64,000 bases of DNA. Origin: Limonium bicolor (lineage: Eukaryota > Streptophyta > Magnoliopsida > Caryophyllales > Plumbaginaceae). This document shows, piece by piece, positions 37,631-49,231 of the stretch. A model generated the notes under the pieces. The model saw only the letters and a program-made list of their open reading frames with translations, did not search any database and was not told the origin of the DNA. Position 1 is the stretch's first letter. Each line of letters starts with the position of its first letter. A program made the translations under genes and the position numbers. Where the stretch lies: NCBI GenBank assembly GCA_023374045.1, contig CM041783.1, forward strand, positions 92,973,298 to 93,037,297. The letters are read 5' to 3'.

Positions 37631-40600
37631 TTACACATAAAACTTTTTTAGGCATTCAGCATGCCAGGAGTGAGGCAATTCGTATCCTTCACTATTTTTC
37701 AGGCGGTAAGAAGCCCGTCCTGTCTTCTGGTGTACAAATATGGTCCTTCCCATTGGGGTTCCAGCTTTTTTGGTTGCTTAACCTCTCGGAGAACTAATTC
37801 TCCTGGGGCAAAACTTCGCTCTTTTACCCTTCTATTGAAATACCTTTCTACCTTAGATTTATCCCTTGCCATTTTTACTGCGGCGGCTGCCCTGGTTTCT
37901 TCAAGGAGATCAAGATGGTCCTGTATTCCCTGACTGTTGGTTTCTTCGTCATACGATTCCCACCTTATGGATGGTACCACAATTTCTGCCGGGATAACGG
38001 CTTCCAAACCATACGTCAATCTGTAAGGCGTTTCCCCTGTTGGTCCTCTTTCTGTTGTTCGGTATGACCATAGGACCTGGGGCAACAATTCCGCCCATTT
38101 CCCCTTTTTTGTATCGAGTTTTCTTTTTATCGCCTTTACTATCTGGCCGTTTGCATTCTCAACCTGCCCATTCGCCTGAGGATGTGCCACCGATGCAAAT
38201 CTTAAGTCAATCTTCCATTCTTCACAAAATTCTCGGAAGCTGTCACAATTGAACTGTGTTCCGTTATCGGTTATTATGGCTTTTGGTATGCCAAACCTGC
38301 ACACCACATATTTCCAAATGAATTCTTGCGATTTCCTAGCTGTGATGGAGATAGTAGGCATTGCTTCAACCCACTTTGTGAAGTAGTCGATGGCTACATA
38401 GATAAATTTGAACCTCCCTGGTGAGGCTTCCGGGAATGGACCCACAATGTCCAACCCCCACATAGCAAAAGGAATTGGACATAGAATAGATTTTTGCTCC
38501 GCCGGAGGAGTGTGTATCCTATTTCCATGCTCTTGACACTTGCGGCATCTTTGTATATATTCCCTACAGCATTCCATCATCTTTGGCCAAAAATACCCAA
38601 GTCTTAAGATTTTGTGAGTTGTGGCTCTTTCTCCTTGGTGATTTCCACAGAGTCCACCATGTATCTCTCTTACTAACTCTGCTCCTTCAGCTATGGTGAC
38701 ACATTTCAGAGCCGGTCTTGCGAAAGAGCGTTTATACAGCTGGTTATCCTCAATAAAGAATGATGCAGCCCGCCTTTTTACTATCCTGGCCTCCTTTTCT
38801 TCTTCCGGCAGTTTTCCATACCGTATGTAATCTATAATCGGAGTCATCCAAGATTCTCCTTGTTCATCTGACCCTACCACCAACACCTGAGCTCCTTCTA
38901 TACTTGGGAATTTCTGACTTCCAGCCATATTTCATTGGGTACCCTTTCGGCCATACTTGCCAGCTTGGCCAAAGCATCAGCTTCGACATTCTCTTCACGA
39001 GGAAGATGTTTTAACTCGCATTTTTGGAAATTCGCCTTTAGCTCTTGGACTTTTAGCAAGTATCTCCATAGTTTTTCTTCTTTAACTTCGTAGATGTTGT
39101 CACTTTGTCTCGTTACCAACATAGAGTCCGAATATACCTCTAACTCTGTTGCCCCTAGGGCTGTGGCTACTTCCAAACCCTGGATAAGAGCTTCGTATTC
39201 GGCTTCATTATTAGTGACGTCAAAGTTCAGTCGAAGGCGTAATTCAAGCTTTGCCCATCCGGCGCTTGCACCACTATTCCGGCTCCTGCCCCATTTTGCA
39301 TCGAGCTCCATCGACCAAGATGACATATGGGTTCTGAGTCTGTTCCCTATTTTTTACGAAACTTGTTTCTGTTATGAAATCTGCTAAGGCCTGAGCTTTG
39401 ATCGCCGTTCTGGGCATGAAATGTATTTCATATTGTGTCAGTTCTACTGTCCAGCTTACCATCCGGCCGGAGGCACTTGGATTGTTCGCGATTTGCTTGA
39501 GCGGCCAATTTGTCCTGACAAAGATTCGGTGCGACTGAAAGTAGGGTCGTAGTTTTCTTGATGCCACTACCAGTGCGAACAAGACTTTTTCTATATTAGT
39601 GTACCGTCCTTCTGTTGGGCTCAAGATTTTGCCTGTATAGTAGACTGGTATTTCCTTTTTCTCTTCCATGATTAAGACAGCTGCAACCGCCCAATCTGTT
39701 GCGGATAGATAAAGGTATAGATCCTGTCCTGGAGCAGGTACACCTAATTTAGGTAAATCCCGAAGCATTTCTTTGATCTTCTCAAATGCCTCTATACACT
39801 CTTGTCCCCATTCGAATTTACTGTTCTTCCTTAGAATGTTGAAGAATGGGATTGATTTTTCCTGTAGCTTAGAGCAGAATCTACTTAATGCTGTGAGCCT
39901 GCCGTTCAAAGCTTGAACATCTTTGATATTTTTTGGTGGAGAAAGGTCGAGAATTGCCTGACTTTTTTCCGGGTCAACCTCAATACCTCGTTGCCCCACT
40001 ATGAAGCCAAGAAACTTCCCCTTGGTTACCCCGAACACACACTTTTCTGGATTTAGCTAAATTTGGTATTTATCCAGAGTGTCAAATGTTTCTTCCAAAT
40101 CCTTCATGTGTTGTTCCTTTGACGGGCTTTTCACAACTATGTCATCGACATAAGCTTCCACATTTCGGGCAATTTGCTGACAAAACACTTTGTCGATCAT
40201 TCGCTGAAAAGTAGCCCCTGCATTCTTTAGGCCGAAAGGCATCACCTTGTAACAAAATGTTCCGGCTGAAGTAATGAAGGAAGTTTTTTCCGAATCCTCT
40301 TCTTTCATTTTTATTTGGTTATAGCCGGAGAAAGCATCTAGAAAACTTAACACAGAACTCTGGGCAGTCGAGACCACCAATCTATCTATTGACGGCAGAG
40401 GATAGAAATCCTTAGGACATGCTTTATTTAAATCTGTGAAATCTACACACATTCTCCATTTTCCATTTGCCTTTTTCACCATGACAACATTAGCCAACCA
40501 TCGCGGGTAAGCTACTTCCCTGATGAATCCGGCTTTAAGGAGTTTTTGGACCTCGGCTCGTGCGGCTGAATCTCTTTCTTCCCCTATTACTCTTTTCCTC

Positions 40601-41485
40601 TGTCGGACTGCCGGGTGCTTTGGGTCTACCCTGAGCTCATGCCGGATAACGCTTGGGTCTATACCAGGCATCTCGTCTGTGCTCCAAGCAAATGTTGCCC
40701 TTCTTTTTTCCAGGAACCTCATTAAGTGAGTTTGCTCCCCACTGTTAAACGCAGTTCCTATTTTAAAAAATTTAGAAGGGTCAGTTTTTAAATGTACCTC
40801 TTTAGGGGGGTCTTGGGTTGTTTGACATTCTCCCTCTTCCTGGTCCAATCGTGAGGAGGAAAGTAACTTTCCCTTGAACTCCTTGTCTGATCCCACAGTT
40901 TTAACCACCTGTTCATTAGGAAGGTTGTCCATGATGCGGACTTCACACATTCGGGCCATCTTTTGGCTTCCTCTTATCGTGACTACCTTCCCACTCGAGG
41001 TTAAGTACTTTAGTTTTAAGTGATGAGTGCTGTGGATGGCCTTGAAAGCATTGATCCCCGGTCTTCCGAGGTACATGTTATATCCAGAAAGACCCGGCAC
41101 GATAAAAGCTGTGAGCCTCTCTGTTCTCCTTTCATCTCCTTGGCCTAAGGTTACTGTGAAGCTTATACTGCCGGAAGATGTGGTAGAGACACCTCCCACA
41201 AATCCTCCCAGGACCGCCGAATAAGGCTTGATCTGGTCCTCAGGCACTTCCAGCTTTTTAACTGCTTCGGCAGATATAACATTTGCTCCGGCCCCACTAT
41301 CAATTAGAATTCCCTCCATCATTCGATCGTTTACTTGTGCACGTATGACAAGTGGATCATTGTGTGGGTATAGGACTCCATCTTCATCTTCGTCGGAGAA
41401 GAAAATTGGAGGAAAGCCTTCTTTCTTGGCAACCTTCCTTTCTGGGAGCTCCTGATGCACCTGGTGAATGTGTCTTTTCCTTTCG
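37631..41485 (-). pseudogene. pol: Tat pol: protease, RT, RNase H, integrase (broken)
   Basis: Protease shows GILIDSGAGANVIS near residues 50-63 of the piece starting at 41460. RT has CVDFTDLNKACPKD, MPFGLKNAGATFQRMID and the catalytic YVDD near its end. RNase H has DGAR, NNEAEYEALIQGL and VYSDS. Integrase (piece from 38928) has the zinc-binding H90, H97, C128, C131 and a D160, D221, E257 triad with D35E spacing; no chromodomain is seen. The end (HSWHAECLKKFYV) is at 37631. Breaks: an in-frame TAG at 40057-40059 just after RT, frameshifts near 39293 and 39240 in RNase H, near 38915 before integrase, and near 37725 in its tail. All motifs are intact, so the lesions are recent or technical. Confidence 0.93.
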
Positions 41486-41766
41486 CTAGGAGTTAGTGGT
41501 TACCTCCGAAAACAGCCCTGTGAGTTTTCTTAAAGAAAGTTTTGTTAGCCTTCTTTCTCCTTCTTTTTTAGAAAAGAGGGTTTTTGCTGTAAACAGAATA
41601 TGGAGTAAATATGCATTGTAAACAAAAACGCGCGAGAATGAGATTTCTATTCTTTTTATTTCGTAGCTGGATTTTCACAATTCATTCTTATATGCATTAA
41701 CTTTTTAAGGAAACAATTTATGACTATCCCTACTTCTTGAGAAGTCCTTTGTTCTGATTTCCTTAC
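41486..41766 (-). other. Probable gag/pol intron of the Tat element
   Basis: Gag would end at a TAA at 41763, and pol has no upstream ATG. Between them lie AT-rich bases with many stops. A strong donor GTAAGG begins at 41766. Joining it to the acceptor CCTAG ending at 41486 continues the gag frame straight into pol (GL then ERKRHIHQ). A better looking acceptor, CTCACAG ending at 41518 with a CTAAC branch-like site upstream, needs one extra base change. Ogre/Tat elements are known to have an intron that joins coding regions; which acceptor is used here is open. Confidence 0.55.
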
Positions 41767-43162
41767 AGACCTGTTATCATACCCACCGATTTCCCAGGGT
41801 TAAGCCTGGGATGAACTTCCTCCTCCTGCCGCCTTTGCGATACATTCTGGTCGTTGCTCTGTTGACCACCATACTGCCTTTGCATTCCGGCCTGTTGCTT
41901 TCCCTTCCTCTTGTTTTCCTCAATGACTCGGAGCTCTTTGGCCAGGGTAGCACAGTTTACAGTCCGATGACTGCGATTTCCATGGAATTCGCAGAATGCA
42001 ACCGGGATTTCTCCCTGCGGCGGCTTCCTTGGCGGAGGAAGGTAACCCTCTCTTACCGCAGCGGCATATTTCCCTGGGTCAATATAGACAACAGTCTTTG
42101 CTCCCTGGTGCTGTGACCCCTGAGAGGAAGATCCGGTGATCATCTTGCCGTAATATGGTTTGTACCTTGAGCCTCCTCTTCCGGCATTTCCCCCGAGTCC
42201 TTCCTTCTTCTCTGGTACCCCTGTAGCTTTGAAGCTATCGGCCAGCTCTTTAGCTTTGTTCTCGGCTATCTCAGATTTCAAGAAATCATGGATCATTTCA
42301 GCTAATTCTCCATGAGTCTTTGGTGCCTTTGTCGCAATTTTTCCAGCTAATCGAGGCTGGGCTAGGCCGTTTCCAAAGGCTTTGATCAAAATCTTCTCAT
42401 CAACATCATCGATCTCCGCGACCTTTTTATGAAAACGCTCGCTATATTCTTTCACAGTTTCTCCTTTTCGCTGTTTGATATCCATCAGCTCTATTGTTTC
42501 TTTTTTAACTCTCTTACTTGCAGCAAAGTACTGCTGGAAGTCTTCAGTCAATTGCTTGAAGCTCGAGATGGACTGTGGTGGCCTTGTGGAGATCCATCCC
42601 AATGCTCTCTTTGAAAGCGTTCCAGGGAACAGATTGCAGAGGGCGAGGGAGCTGATCCCCTGAGTGTTCATGGCGAACATGAATTTCTTGATATGCTGAG
42701 CAGGATCTCCAGTCCCGTCATACTTCTCAATGGTCGGGGCGACGAAGTGTGGCGGGAGTTTCGCCTTTCTTATCCGTTTGAGAAGGGATATAAGCTCATA
42801 TCTATTTGATCATCCTCCTCCATCTCTTCCTCATCAACAACTGAATCGCGCTTTCTATCCTTACTTTCTTCCCCATTGCTTCCTTTGGAGTCTTTGTTTT
42901 TCAGCTGCTCAATTGCTTCCGTCATCTCGTCCCATTTTCTTTGGTACTCTTCATCCCTTTGCATTAATTCTTGCTGCAAGGTTTCATTTCCTTCTACGAT
43001 CTTTTCGTCAATAGATCTGACTAATCCTTTCAGCATGTCTTCAAGGTCTTTTTTGGAGATGGCCTCTGGCATCTCCGAACTTATTCTTTCTTCGGAGTGG
43101 TTGTTCGAGCGATCGTTCTCTTCGGTAACTTTCTTCAGTGCTTTCTTTGACCTCGGAGCCAT
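41767..43162 (-). pseudogene. gag: Tat gag (frameshifted)
   Basis: It starts at the ATG at 43160-43162, 112 bases after the primer site. The first 130 codons encode a charged, coiled-coil-like N-terminus and stop at 42770. The capsid part continues in another frame from about 42785 (PPHFVAPTIEKYDGTGDPA, then FMFAMNTQG, VKEYSERFHKK), so a one-base indel lies near 42785. The C-terminal part has a CCHC-type finger, CEFHGNRSHRTVNC, and ends MITGL at the proposed splice donor. Total span is ~465 codons, typical for Tat gag. Confidence 0.92.
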
Positions 43163-43273
43163 CTTTCGTGTTTTGATCCTGCAAAAAACGTCGTTAGTTA
43201 CTTTAGGATTTCCACTATGAATCGTCGTAGATTACTTCCCTGCTTCTAGGTGGTCTCGTGGTTGCTTCTTGCT

Positions 43274-43297
43274 GTTCGATTCCCACAGACGGCGCCA
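43274..43297 (-). promoter_or_regulatory. Primer binding site of the Tat element
   Basis: Two bases inside the 5' LTR the minus strand reads TGGCGCCGTCTGTGGG and continues AATCGAAC. The 24 bases look like the complement of a tRNA 3' end (CCA, acceptor stem, T arm). The GGCGCC start is like the tRNA-Asp site of related elements, but the inner bases differ and I cannot name the tRNA. Confidence 0.88.
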
Positions 43298-43299
43298 AA

Positions 43300-43767
43300 T
43301 GAAACAGTTCCCCTATTCTAATACAACTGGATTCGATTCCTACACAGCGTTACATCTATTCATGTGTGACTCGGTCTAGTCTTCTATCCTACCTTACCTG
43401 GCTTCAGACACAGAGTTTCGTGAAAGTAAAGAGAGAAAGGGAGCTTCTGCTAGAGTTGAATCTGAGTTTGATTGCCAAATATCGCGTGTCTTATTTTATG
43501 GGGGTACACCCTTATTTATAGTTTTTTGGGCCTGGTCCCTTCGGTGCCCGCCCGTATCTTACATGCTTAAGTACAGTTCTACCCCCTCTTTTAGTACTTC
43601 TGACCGACCACAAGCGGCCGGTCAGGCGATGTTTTGCTTTGCTTACATCCTATTTTCATCCGGCGAGGGCGGCCGGATGCTCTACTAGCCTTTAATCTCA
43701 TCCGGCCAAAGCGGCCGGATGCTCTTCGTGCTTCTAATCTCATCCGGCATTATTTCTTCCCTTCTCA
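43300..43767 (-). repeat. Tat element 5' LTR
   Basis: The 468-bp LTR drives gag-pol on the minus strand. GC-rich hairpins at about 43600-43748 lie upstream of the TATA box, in U3. It is ~99 percent identical to the 3' LTR. Confidence 0.97.
43513..43520 (-). promoter_or_regulatory. TATA box of the Tat 5' LTR
   Basis: TATAAATA on the minus strand is the best core promoter in the LTR. The 3' LTR has it at 32131-32138. Confidence 0.7.
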
Positions 43768-43772
43768 ATGTG

Positions 43773-45309
43773 GCTTGATTGTCTCTGAGGATTTCCTCAG
43801 TTCAGACCTTGTGTGAAAATCTGTGATAAGATTGAATGTCTGCTTGTGCGAATTAATATGCCTGAGTTGTGTACTAATGCTGCTTGGTTATTACTGTTGT
43901 ACGTTAACAATACCGTTCGTATATATGAACATATTATAAAACGAACTAGCGGCAAAGATGCTATCTTATATGTGTAACATAAGGAACGTAAGTAAAACGT
44001 TGTAGCATCAAGATAATAAGATATATATATTACCTGAGACTTATATACGGAGCATTGGCCTCTTTAACGCCGCTCTCGTATCTAACACCGGATCCCGAGT
44101 CGACATACTCTGGATTGGACTAACGACTTTAGTCTGCTGTGTTAGGAAAAATAATAAAACGATGCGATGGTATAGATAAGTTATCAAGAGGATGTGGCTC
44201 TTGCTGTGAACTGTGATCCATTAACGATACTAGGATACCGTGTGGTAACCGTACGTATCAGGATAAATTTCCAACAAACTACAGATTGTTCGTAGGACGG
44301 AGACTCTACAGCTGGAGTGGCTACTGCCGTGGGTGACCCGCCATAAGAGATGGGTAACTTAGTGACACGTCATTCTAACGAGACGTTGTCCTTAGACATG
44401 ACTGAACAATTACGAACGACTATATTAACTCGTACATTAGGCGAACATTGTTTGGGCTTGCATGCCAAAGACGAGAGTTGATACTCGTTTATGATTCTCG
44501 TTGTTTCGCCTTGTTGTTCATTGGTTGTGCTTTGTGGTTATGTGTGGTATGTTGGTGGATTTGTTTGAACGAGCCATTGTGCTCATATTGTGTGTTGTGA
44601 ACAGGTTGTGTCGAGTCACCGGACTCATGTGTGGATTGTGGTTGGGTGTTTGGTCAAGTGAGTCGCTGAACTCAATTATGAATTATTAAGTGTTTGTAGG
44701 AATGGAGTCTCTGTACTCATATAAGCGCTGTAAACGCTTTCAGTGGTTTATTACGATGCGATGTGTGAAGCCGGGGGCTTGTTTGTTATTTGAGTTTACT
44801 GCAATATATATTGTTGCTTTAAAGTTTTAACATTAAACTATTTGCATGGAAATGAATTGCATGCTCTCGACCAAATAACTGAATGGTCCGAGGGTGCATG
44901 ACAGTCAGGTAATAACATACTCAGCAGGGGCTGATTCCATACCACAAACTACCATTTTTGCAGGTATGCAACTTCCGGTGTCAGCAAAGAGAGTGACACA
45001 CTGGGTAGTTTAATTACAGTTGTTTTGATATGCACTGTTGTATTTCGATACAAACCTAGAAACGTGTATTGGGTTGGGATACTTAGAATGCTCACTGTGA
45101 ATGCAATTTTATATTGGTCTGGAAGGTTGGATATATCTCTTGTTGTCACTGCGAGAAATTGTTTCGTATTTAAGAGCTTATCAGGAAGCATGTTATTACT
45201 CGTATGGGCGAGCAAGAACGGTGACACCAGTAGTCAATTGTTGAGATTACCGCTGCGATTATATTGTTAAGTAAGATGATTAGGAGCCGAATAGAGTAGG
45301 GGTGTTACA
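43773..45309 (+). repeat. Family B LTR fragment, right piece
   Basis: It continues the match to the intact family B LTR (56457-58028) and ends in GGGGTGTTACA at 45309. No primer site follows, so it was a 3' or solo LTR. The ORFs inside also occur, altered, in the other copy and are not protein-like. Confidence 0.9.
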
Positions 45310-45754
45310 CAACCTACCAGTTTGTATCTCTTTTCACTTTCTTGGTTTAGTTAATTATTTTACTCTTTTGTTCTTATTTTGTAGTGTGTTAATAGCTATC
45401 ATGCATATTGAAAGAGCCTTAGCTCTTATTTTCTACTAATGGTTTTATCTATTTCCACTTGAGTTCTTCTGGCCTTGCAGATTCAAACATTTTCAATGAG
45501 CTAAATTGGTGCTTGGCTGAACTCAAGTGTGGGGGAATCATGAAACATTACTCCTTAAAAGCTCAGGGAGCAATTCTTACACCCTCACTCTTTGCTTTTT
45601 GTATTATGTGTGCTTAATTTGATCCTGCTTGATTTACAGCTTATTATTTAATTAGTTAGCCTTTATCAAGTCTTCTGTGATATTTTTGGTGATTTACAGT
45701 TTTAATATTTTAAATTATAACTTATTATATATATATAAAGAGATTTCCAACGTG

Positions 45755-45990
45755 TCCGGATTGGCGTCCGCGCAGCGCAACGCGGACACGTTATAAAGCC
45801 ACATGTCCGCATAACGGACGCGTACACGGACATACATGTTTCGAACTTCTCTCTATTCCCATTGATGTCCGCAAACACGGACAGTCACACGGACGCAACT
45901 GTTTCATTTTTAAGCCTTGTCTGTTAACGGACTCGTACGAGGACGCTAAGCCACTCAATCACGTCCGCAACACGGACTGACACACGGACG
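45755..45990. repeat. GTCCG/CGGAC hairpin cluster upstream of the Athila-like ORF
   Basis: Repeated short inverted arms such as GTCCGCAAACACGGAC and GTCCGCAACACGGAC lie between a TATA-like run and the ORF. A further unit is at 46443-46490. The same motif type fills part of the LTR (49396-49735). Confidence 0.7.
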
Positions 45991-46730
45991 TGACTTAAAC
46001 CGAGATTTCTTCTACTTCCTTCTCTTCTTTCACGATTCTTCTTCTATTCTTCTCTGCTTCTGTCGACCTAAAACCAATCTCCTGCGCGCTTGAAACCAGA
46101 CGACCAGCACAATGTCGGCACCACCAGCCTCCGCTCCGACGACGCGCACCGCCGCAAGCTCCGCCGGCACCACCCATAACCCACCATTAAACAACTTCAC
46201 AGGTTCTTCAACATCGATTTTTCCTTCCCGATTTGGAAACACCATTTTCAGTCTCAAACTAGAATTTCTTCACGTTGGTTTCGAAATTAGTAACAATTGC
46301 CGGATTAGGAAGTTCTTGGAGTCGATTCTAGCATGATTTAGGTTGTAGGCATGCGAATTCGTGAGTACTCGGTGCAATTTGAGAAATTTGTGTGAATTGG
46401 GTGGATTTAGTTCGCCGCGGTTCCGACTTAGGGTTCTTCAGCTGTCCGGACTTGCGTCCGCATCAGCCCACCCGGACACAAGTCCGGACATGTTGAAATT
46501 TTGCAAAAAATTTTGAAATTTGTTTCTAGCTTTGCACCTAAATGTGTGATGTTATTTAATCTTAGCATTGTACTTGTTCTGCCCTACATTGCCTTGCTCC
46601 CAATCGATAACGAACTTTTGAGAATATGCCTTGTTATGAGCTCGTGTTTGTCAGTTTGTGTGTTCTTTACCTTTCACCATTGCATCCTTTATTATTGAAC
46701 TTTAATTTTATGTCTGATAACAACAAGTAG

Positions 46731-47945
46731 ATGGTTCGTTCTAGAGGAGGTGGAGTTATACTCTCGGCGGGGTCCTCTTCGCGACACCCACGACGCGATG
46801 ATACATCAGATGCACCACCTCCCCTACGCGAGGACGGGTTTATCTCCGCCGCCGCCCGTGCCTGGTTCGACCAGGGCGGGAAATTTGTTATGGAGAGGCG
46901 TATAGCATCAGAGGTGATTAACTCCACAGAGATACATCCTGTCTTTGAGAGACACGGGATCGCCACAGTACTGAGGATGGGCGAGGGCCTTTTCGCTCCT
47001 CACCTAGTCCGGGAGTTCTATGCGAACGCCCAGGCGCACGATACGCTGAATTTCATCACTTCTTATGTGCGCCACCATCCGGTAGAGATCACTCCCACCT
47101 CATTCAGCACCGTCTTTATGCTTCCGGATAACCAGGAAGCCCATGTAGATATGAGTGAGGAGCTACTGAGGGCCACTCGGACTAGATGGGTCCAGGAGGT
47201 TGGTCAGACGTCGAGACACCGGGGAGAGGAGACTAAGGGTGTCATCCCCTACACCAGCCTCCCATCGCTCATGCAGAGGCTGGTAGCTGAGCTCCTCAGC
47301 CATCAGATCCGGCCTCGTGCTGGAAATGATGTCACTGACGAGAACTGTGTACTTATCGACTACTTCCTCGCACCGCCTCCCGAGCCACAGCGACGGATCT
47401 CGGTACCGTACATCATGTTCCACCAGCTGCACAAGGTGGTCACCTACTTGTGATCGAAGAAGAAGAAGATCACTCCCATTTTTCCCTTCTTCATCCACCA
47501 CCACCTCGCCTGTACACTACCTGACGACATCTTCACCGGGGTCGACGTGCGCGAGGGCGAGAGCCCAATCTCTTTATAGACGGTGAAGAGATGGGGCATC
47601 ATGCGATTAGAGGATGGGAGCTGGGTACGCGGCAGCTCTGGCCTGGGGGCTACTACATCGTCCTCGACTTCGGGCTCTGCACCGACAGCCACTACTACCA
47701 TGTAGCCACCTACTGCCCCAGTCATGAGCAATCCCCCTGAGCTGCAGACCACGATGGATACCCTCCTACAGCAGCAGCAGACGATACAGCAGAGACAGGA
47801 GCAGATGGCAGGCGATATTGGCAAGCTGCGGCAGACCCAGGACCAGATTACCCAGCGCCTAGAGCGCAGTGACGAGGTCCAGAGTCGGACAGCTCTACTC
47901 ATCGAGAGACTCATGGGCCAGCTACCGCCGGGACCATCACAGTGA
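46731..47945 (+). pseudogene. Athila-like plant-transposon-type ORF (three in-frame stops)
   Basis: The first 240 codons contain HLVREFYANA and a following domain, resembling the 'putative plant transposon protein' (Transposase_32) family found in Athila-type env-like regions. The same frame continues to 47945 and ends in a Q-rich coiled coil (LLQQQQTIQQRQEQ). It is interrupted by TGA at 47451 and TAG at 47577 and 47702; each could come from CGA or CAG by one C-to-T change. A possible leader exon (46112-46202) and GT-AG intron up to 46730 precede it, but the frames do not join, so any intron would be untranslated. Intact length would be ~404 residues. Function is unknown. Confidence 0.72.
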
Positions 47946-49216
47946 TCATCTATTACTTGTTTTGTTTCTTTTATTTATTTCAGTTGTTATTATTTTAGTT
48001 TGCACTCTTTTGATGTTTTACCTTTATTTTATTTTGAAGGGTATACGGTGTCGTAAACCGTACAGATTAACTTGCAGTGTTTAAATGTTAAATTTCTATT
48101 CTACTTTTCTATGTTGTGCAGTCTCTTCTATTTTTACACTCGACACTTATGCACTCGAGGGGACATATAGCACGACAAATAAACCTCAACTGCGAACGCA
48201 CTTAAGATTGGTTGGAACATTGGGAAGTACTCCTTTTTACATTTTGTTCTCTCTACTTGCTTACCAATGTTCTACATTAAAATCCATGCTTACTTGGGGT
48301 TCGATTTCCACGCAATGGGGGCATTGCTCTTCTCAAGTGTGGGGGGAAAATTAAGAGTAGAAAAATCTATCTGAAGATGCGAGTTGGGTTTAATTGTCAC
48401 ACTTGTCTTTATTTGTCTACTTGTTTTCAAGAAAAACACTTCTTCAAACAGATTTAGAATTCAAGGCATGTTGACTGCCTCAAGAATCCTTCTGCTTTAA
48501 GGTGTTTGTACATCGAATTTTAATCAAAATAAATCTATTTTTACAAAAATTTGATGGAGTAGTTGATTATGGAAACTGAATTAGTTTAGCTTGGGACTCT
48601 TGGAAATGAATTGAGAGTATGGAATGAAAAGGATAAGTCAAGGTACTCCACTGATCAAACAAAAAAATAATTTCCGAACAAAAACAGGCCTCGTCTATCC
48701 GGTTATTAAGTCTTAAGGGTGCCTTAACACCTATCTACCTAAGGTCTTGGGATCTGGGATAGTTGGCCCAACACCGTTACATGGATAGAGAGAAAAGTCT
48801 GGGTTACGGAACAATTCTAAAATTCACAATAATTCGATTGTTTTATATATATCTCTTGCAAAGGTTCTTGCAGGCGAAAAATTGATTGCAGTTAAATTTT
48901 GATCATGAGTACGTGGTGTTGAAATGTATTGCGGAATAAGGCATTACTTCACATCCCTTGACATCCAAAGGTTAGAGGAAAGAAACAGTGGAAGATCCCA
49001 AGTTAATCTATTTCAAGATTTTGTATTCTGACTTATCCATGCTTTTAAAAATCCTTCTTCTTCACTGACTGCGAAAACCTACATGTAGAAACAGAATTAT
49101 TCTTTTGATCGTCATCATTGCTTGCTTTCTGTCTGCATCTGTTTAACCATGAGTTTCAATGCTACAGCCTGGAAGATAGTTTTATTCTCTATTTTGCTTG
49201 AGGACAAGCAAAAGAT

Positions 49217-49231
49217 AAGTGTGGGGGAATT
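49217..49231 (+). promoter_or_regulatory. Athila-like polypurine tract
   Basis: AAGTGTGGGGGAATT directly precedes the LTR start TGATGCACTG. It is a hallmark sequence of Athila-like elements. Confidence 0.8.

Larger units (their letters stand above)
31913..43772 (-). mobile_element. Young Tat-type Ty3/gypsy element with ATGTG target duplication
   Basis: Two LTRs of 465 and 468 bp (31918-32382, 43300-43767) bound an 11,850-bp element, flanked by ATGTG at 31913-31917 and 43768-43772. The family B LTR at 56452-56456 shows the same ATGTG uninterrupted, which is the pre-insertion site. On the minus strand the order is 5' LTR, primer site, gag, probable intron, protease-RT-RNase H-integrase, 48-bp tandem array, opposite-strand gene, 3' LTR. 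I count three substitutions and one 3-bp indel between the LTRs, about 0.65 percent; at the often used plant rate of 1.3e-8 per site per year this is roughly a quarter million years. Lineage is inferred from integrase and RT type, GGCGCC primer site and antisense gene. Confidence 0.95.
45310..49231 (+). mobile_element. Athila-like element, 3' internal part
   Basis: Pol is absent; the piece begins directly at the family B LTR. Typical AAGTGTGGGGG motifs occur at 45525-45535, 48335-48346 and, with the characteristic GAGGACAAGCAAAAG lead-in, at 49201-49231 just before the LTR. Between them lie a TATA-like AT run (45725-45741), a GTCCG/CGGAC hairpin cluster (45755-45990), the broken ORF at 46731-47945 and a long 3' untranslated region (47946-49200) without coding signal. 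Confidence 0.75.

Noticed and set aside
44949..45270. ORFs of 81-92 codons at the end of the family B LTRs (also 57667-57945)
   Set aside because: They occur in both copies but sit in U5 over the splice-like TTTTTGCAGGT motif, and substitutions between copies do not favour coding positions.
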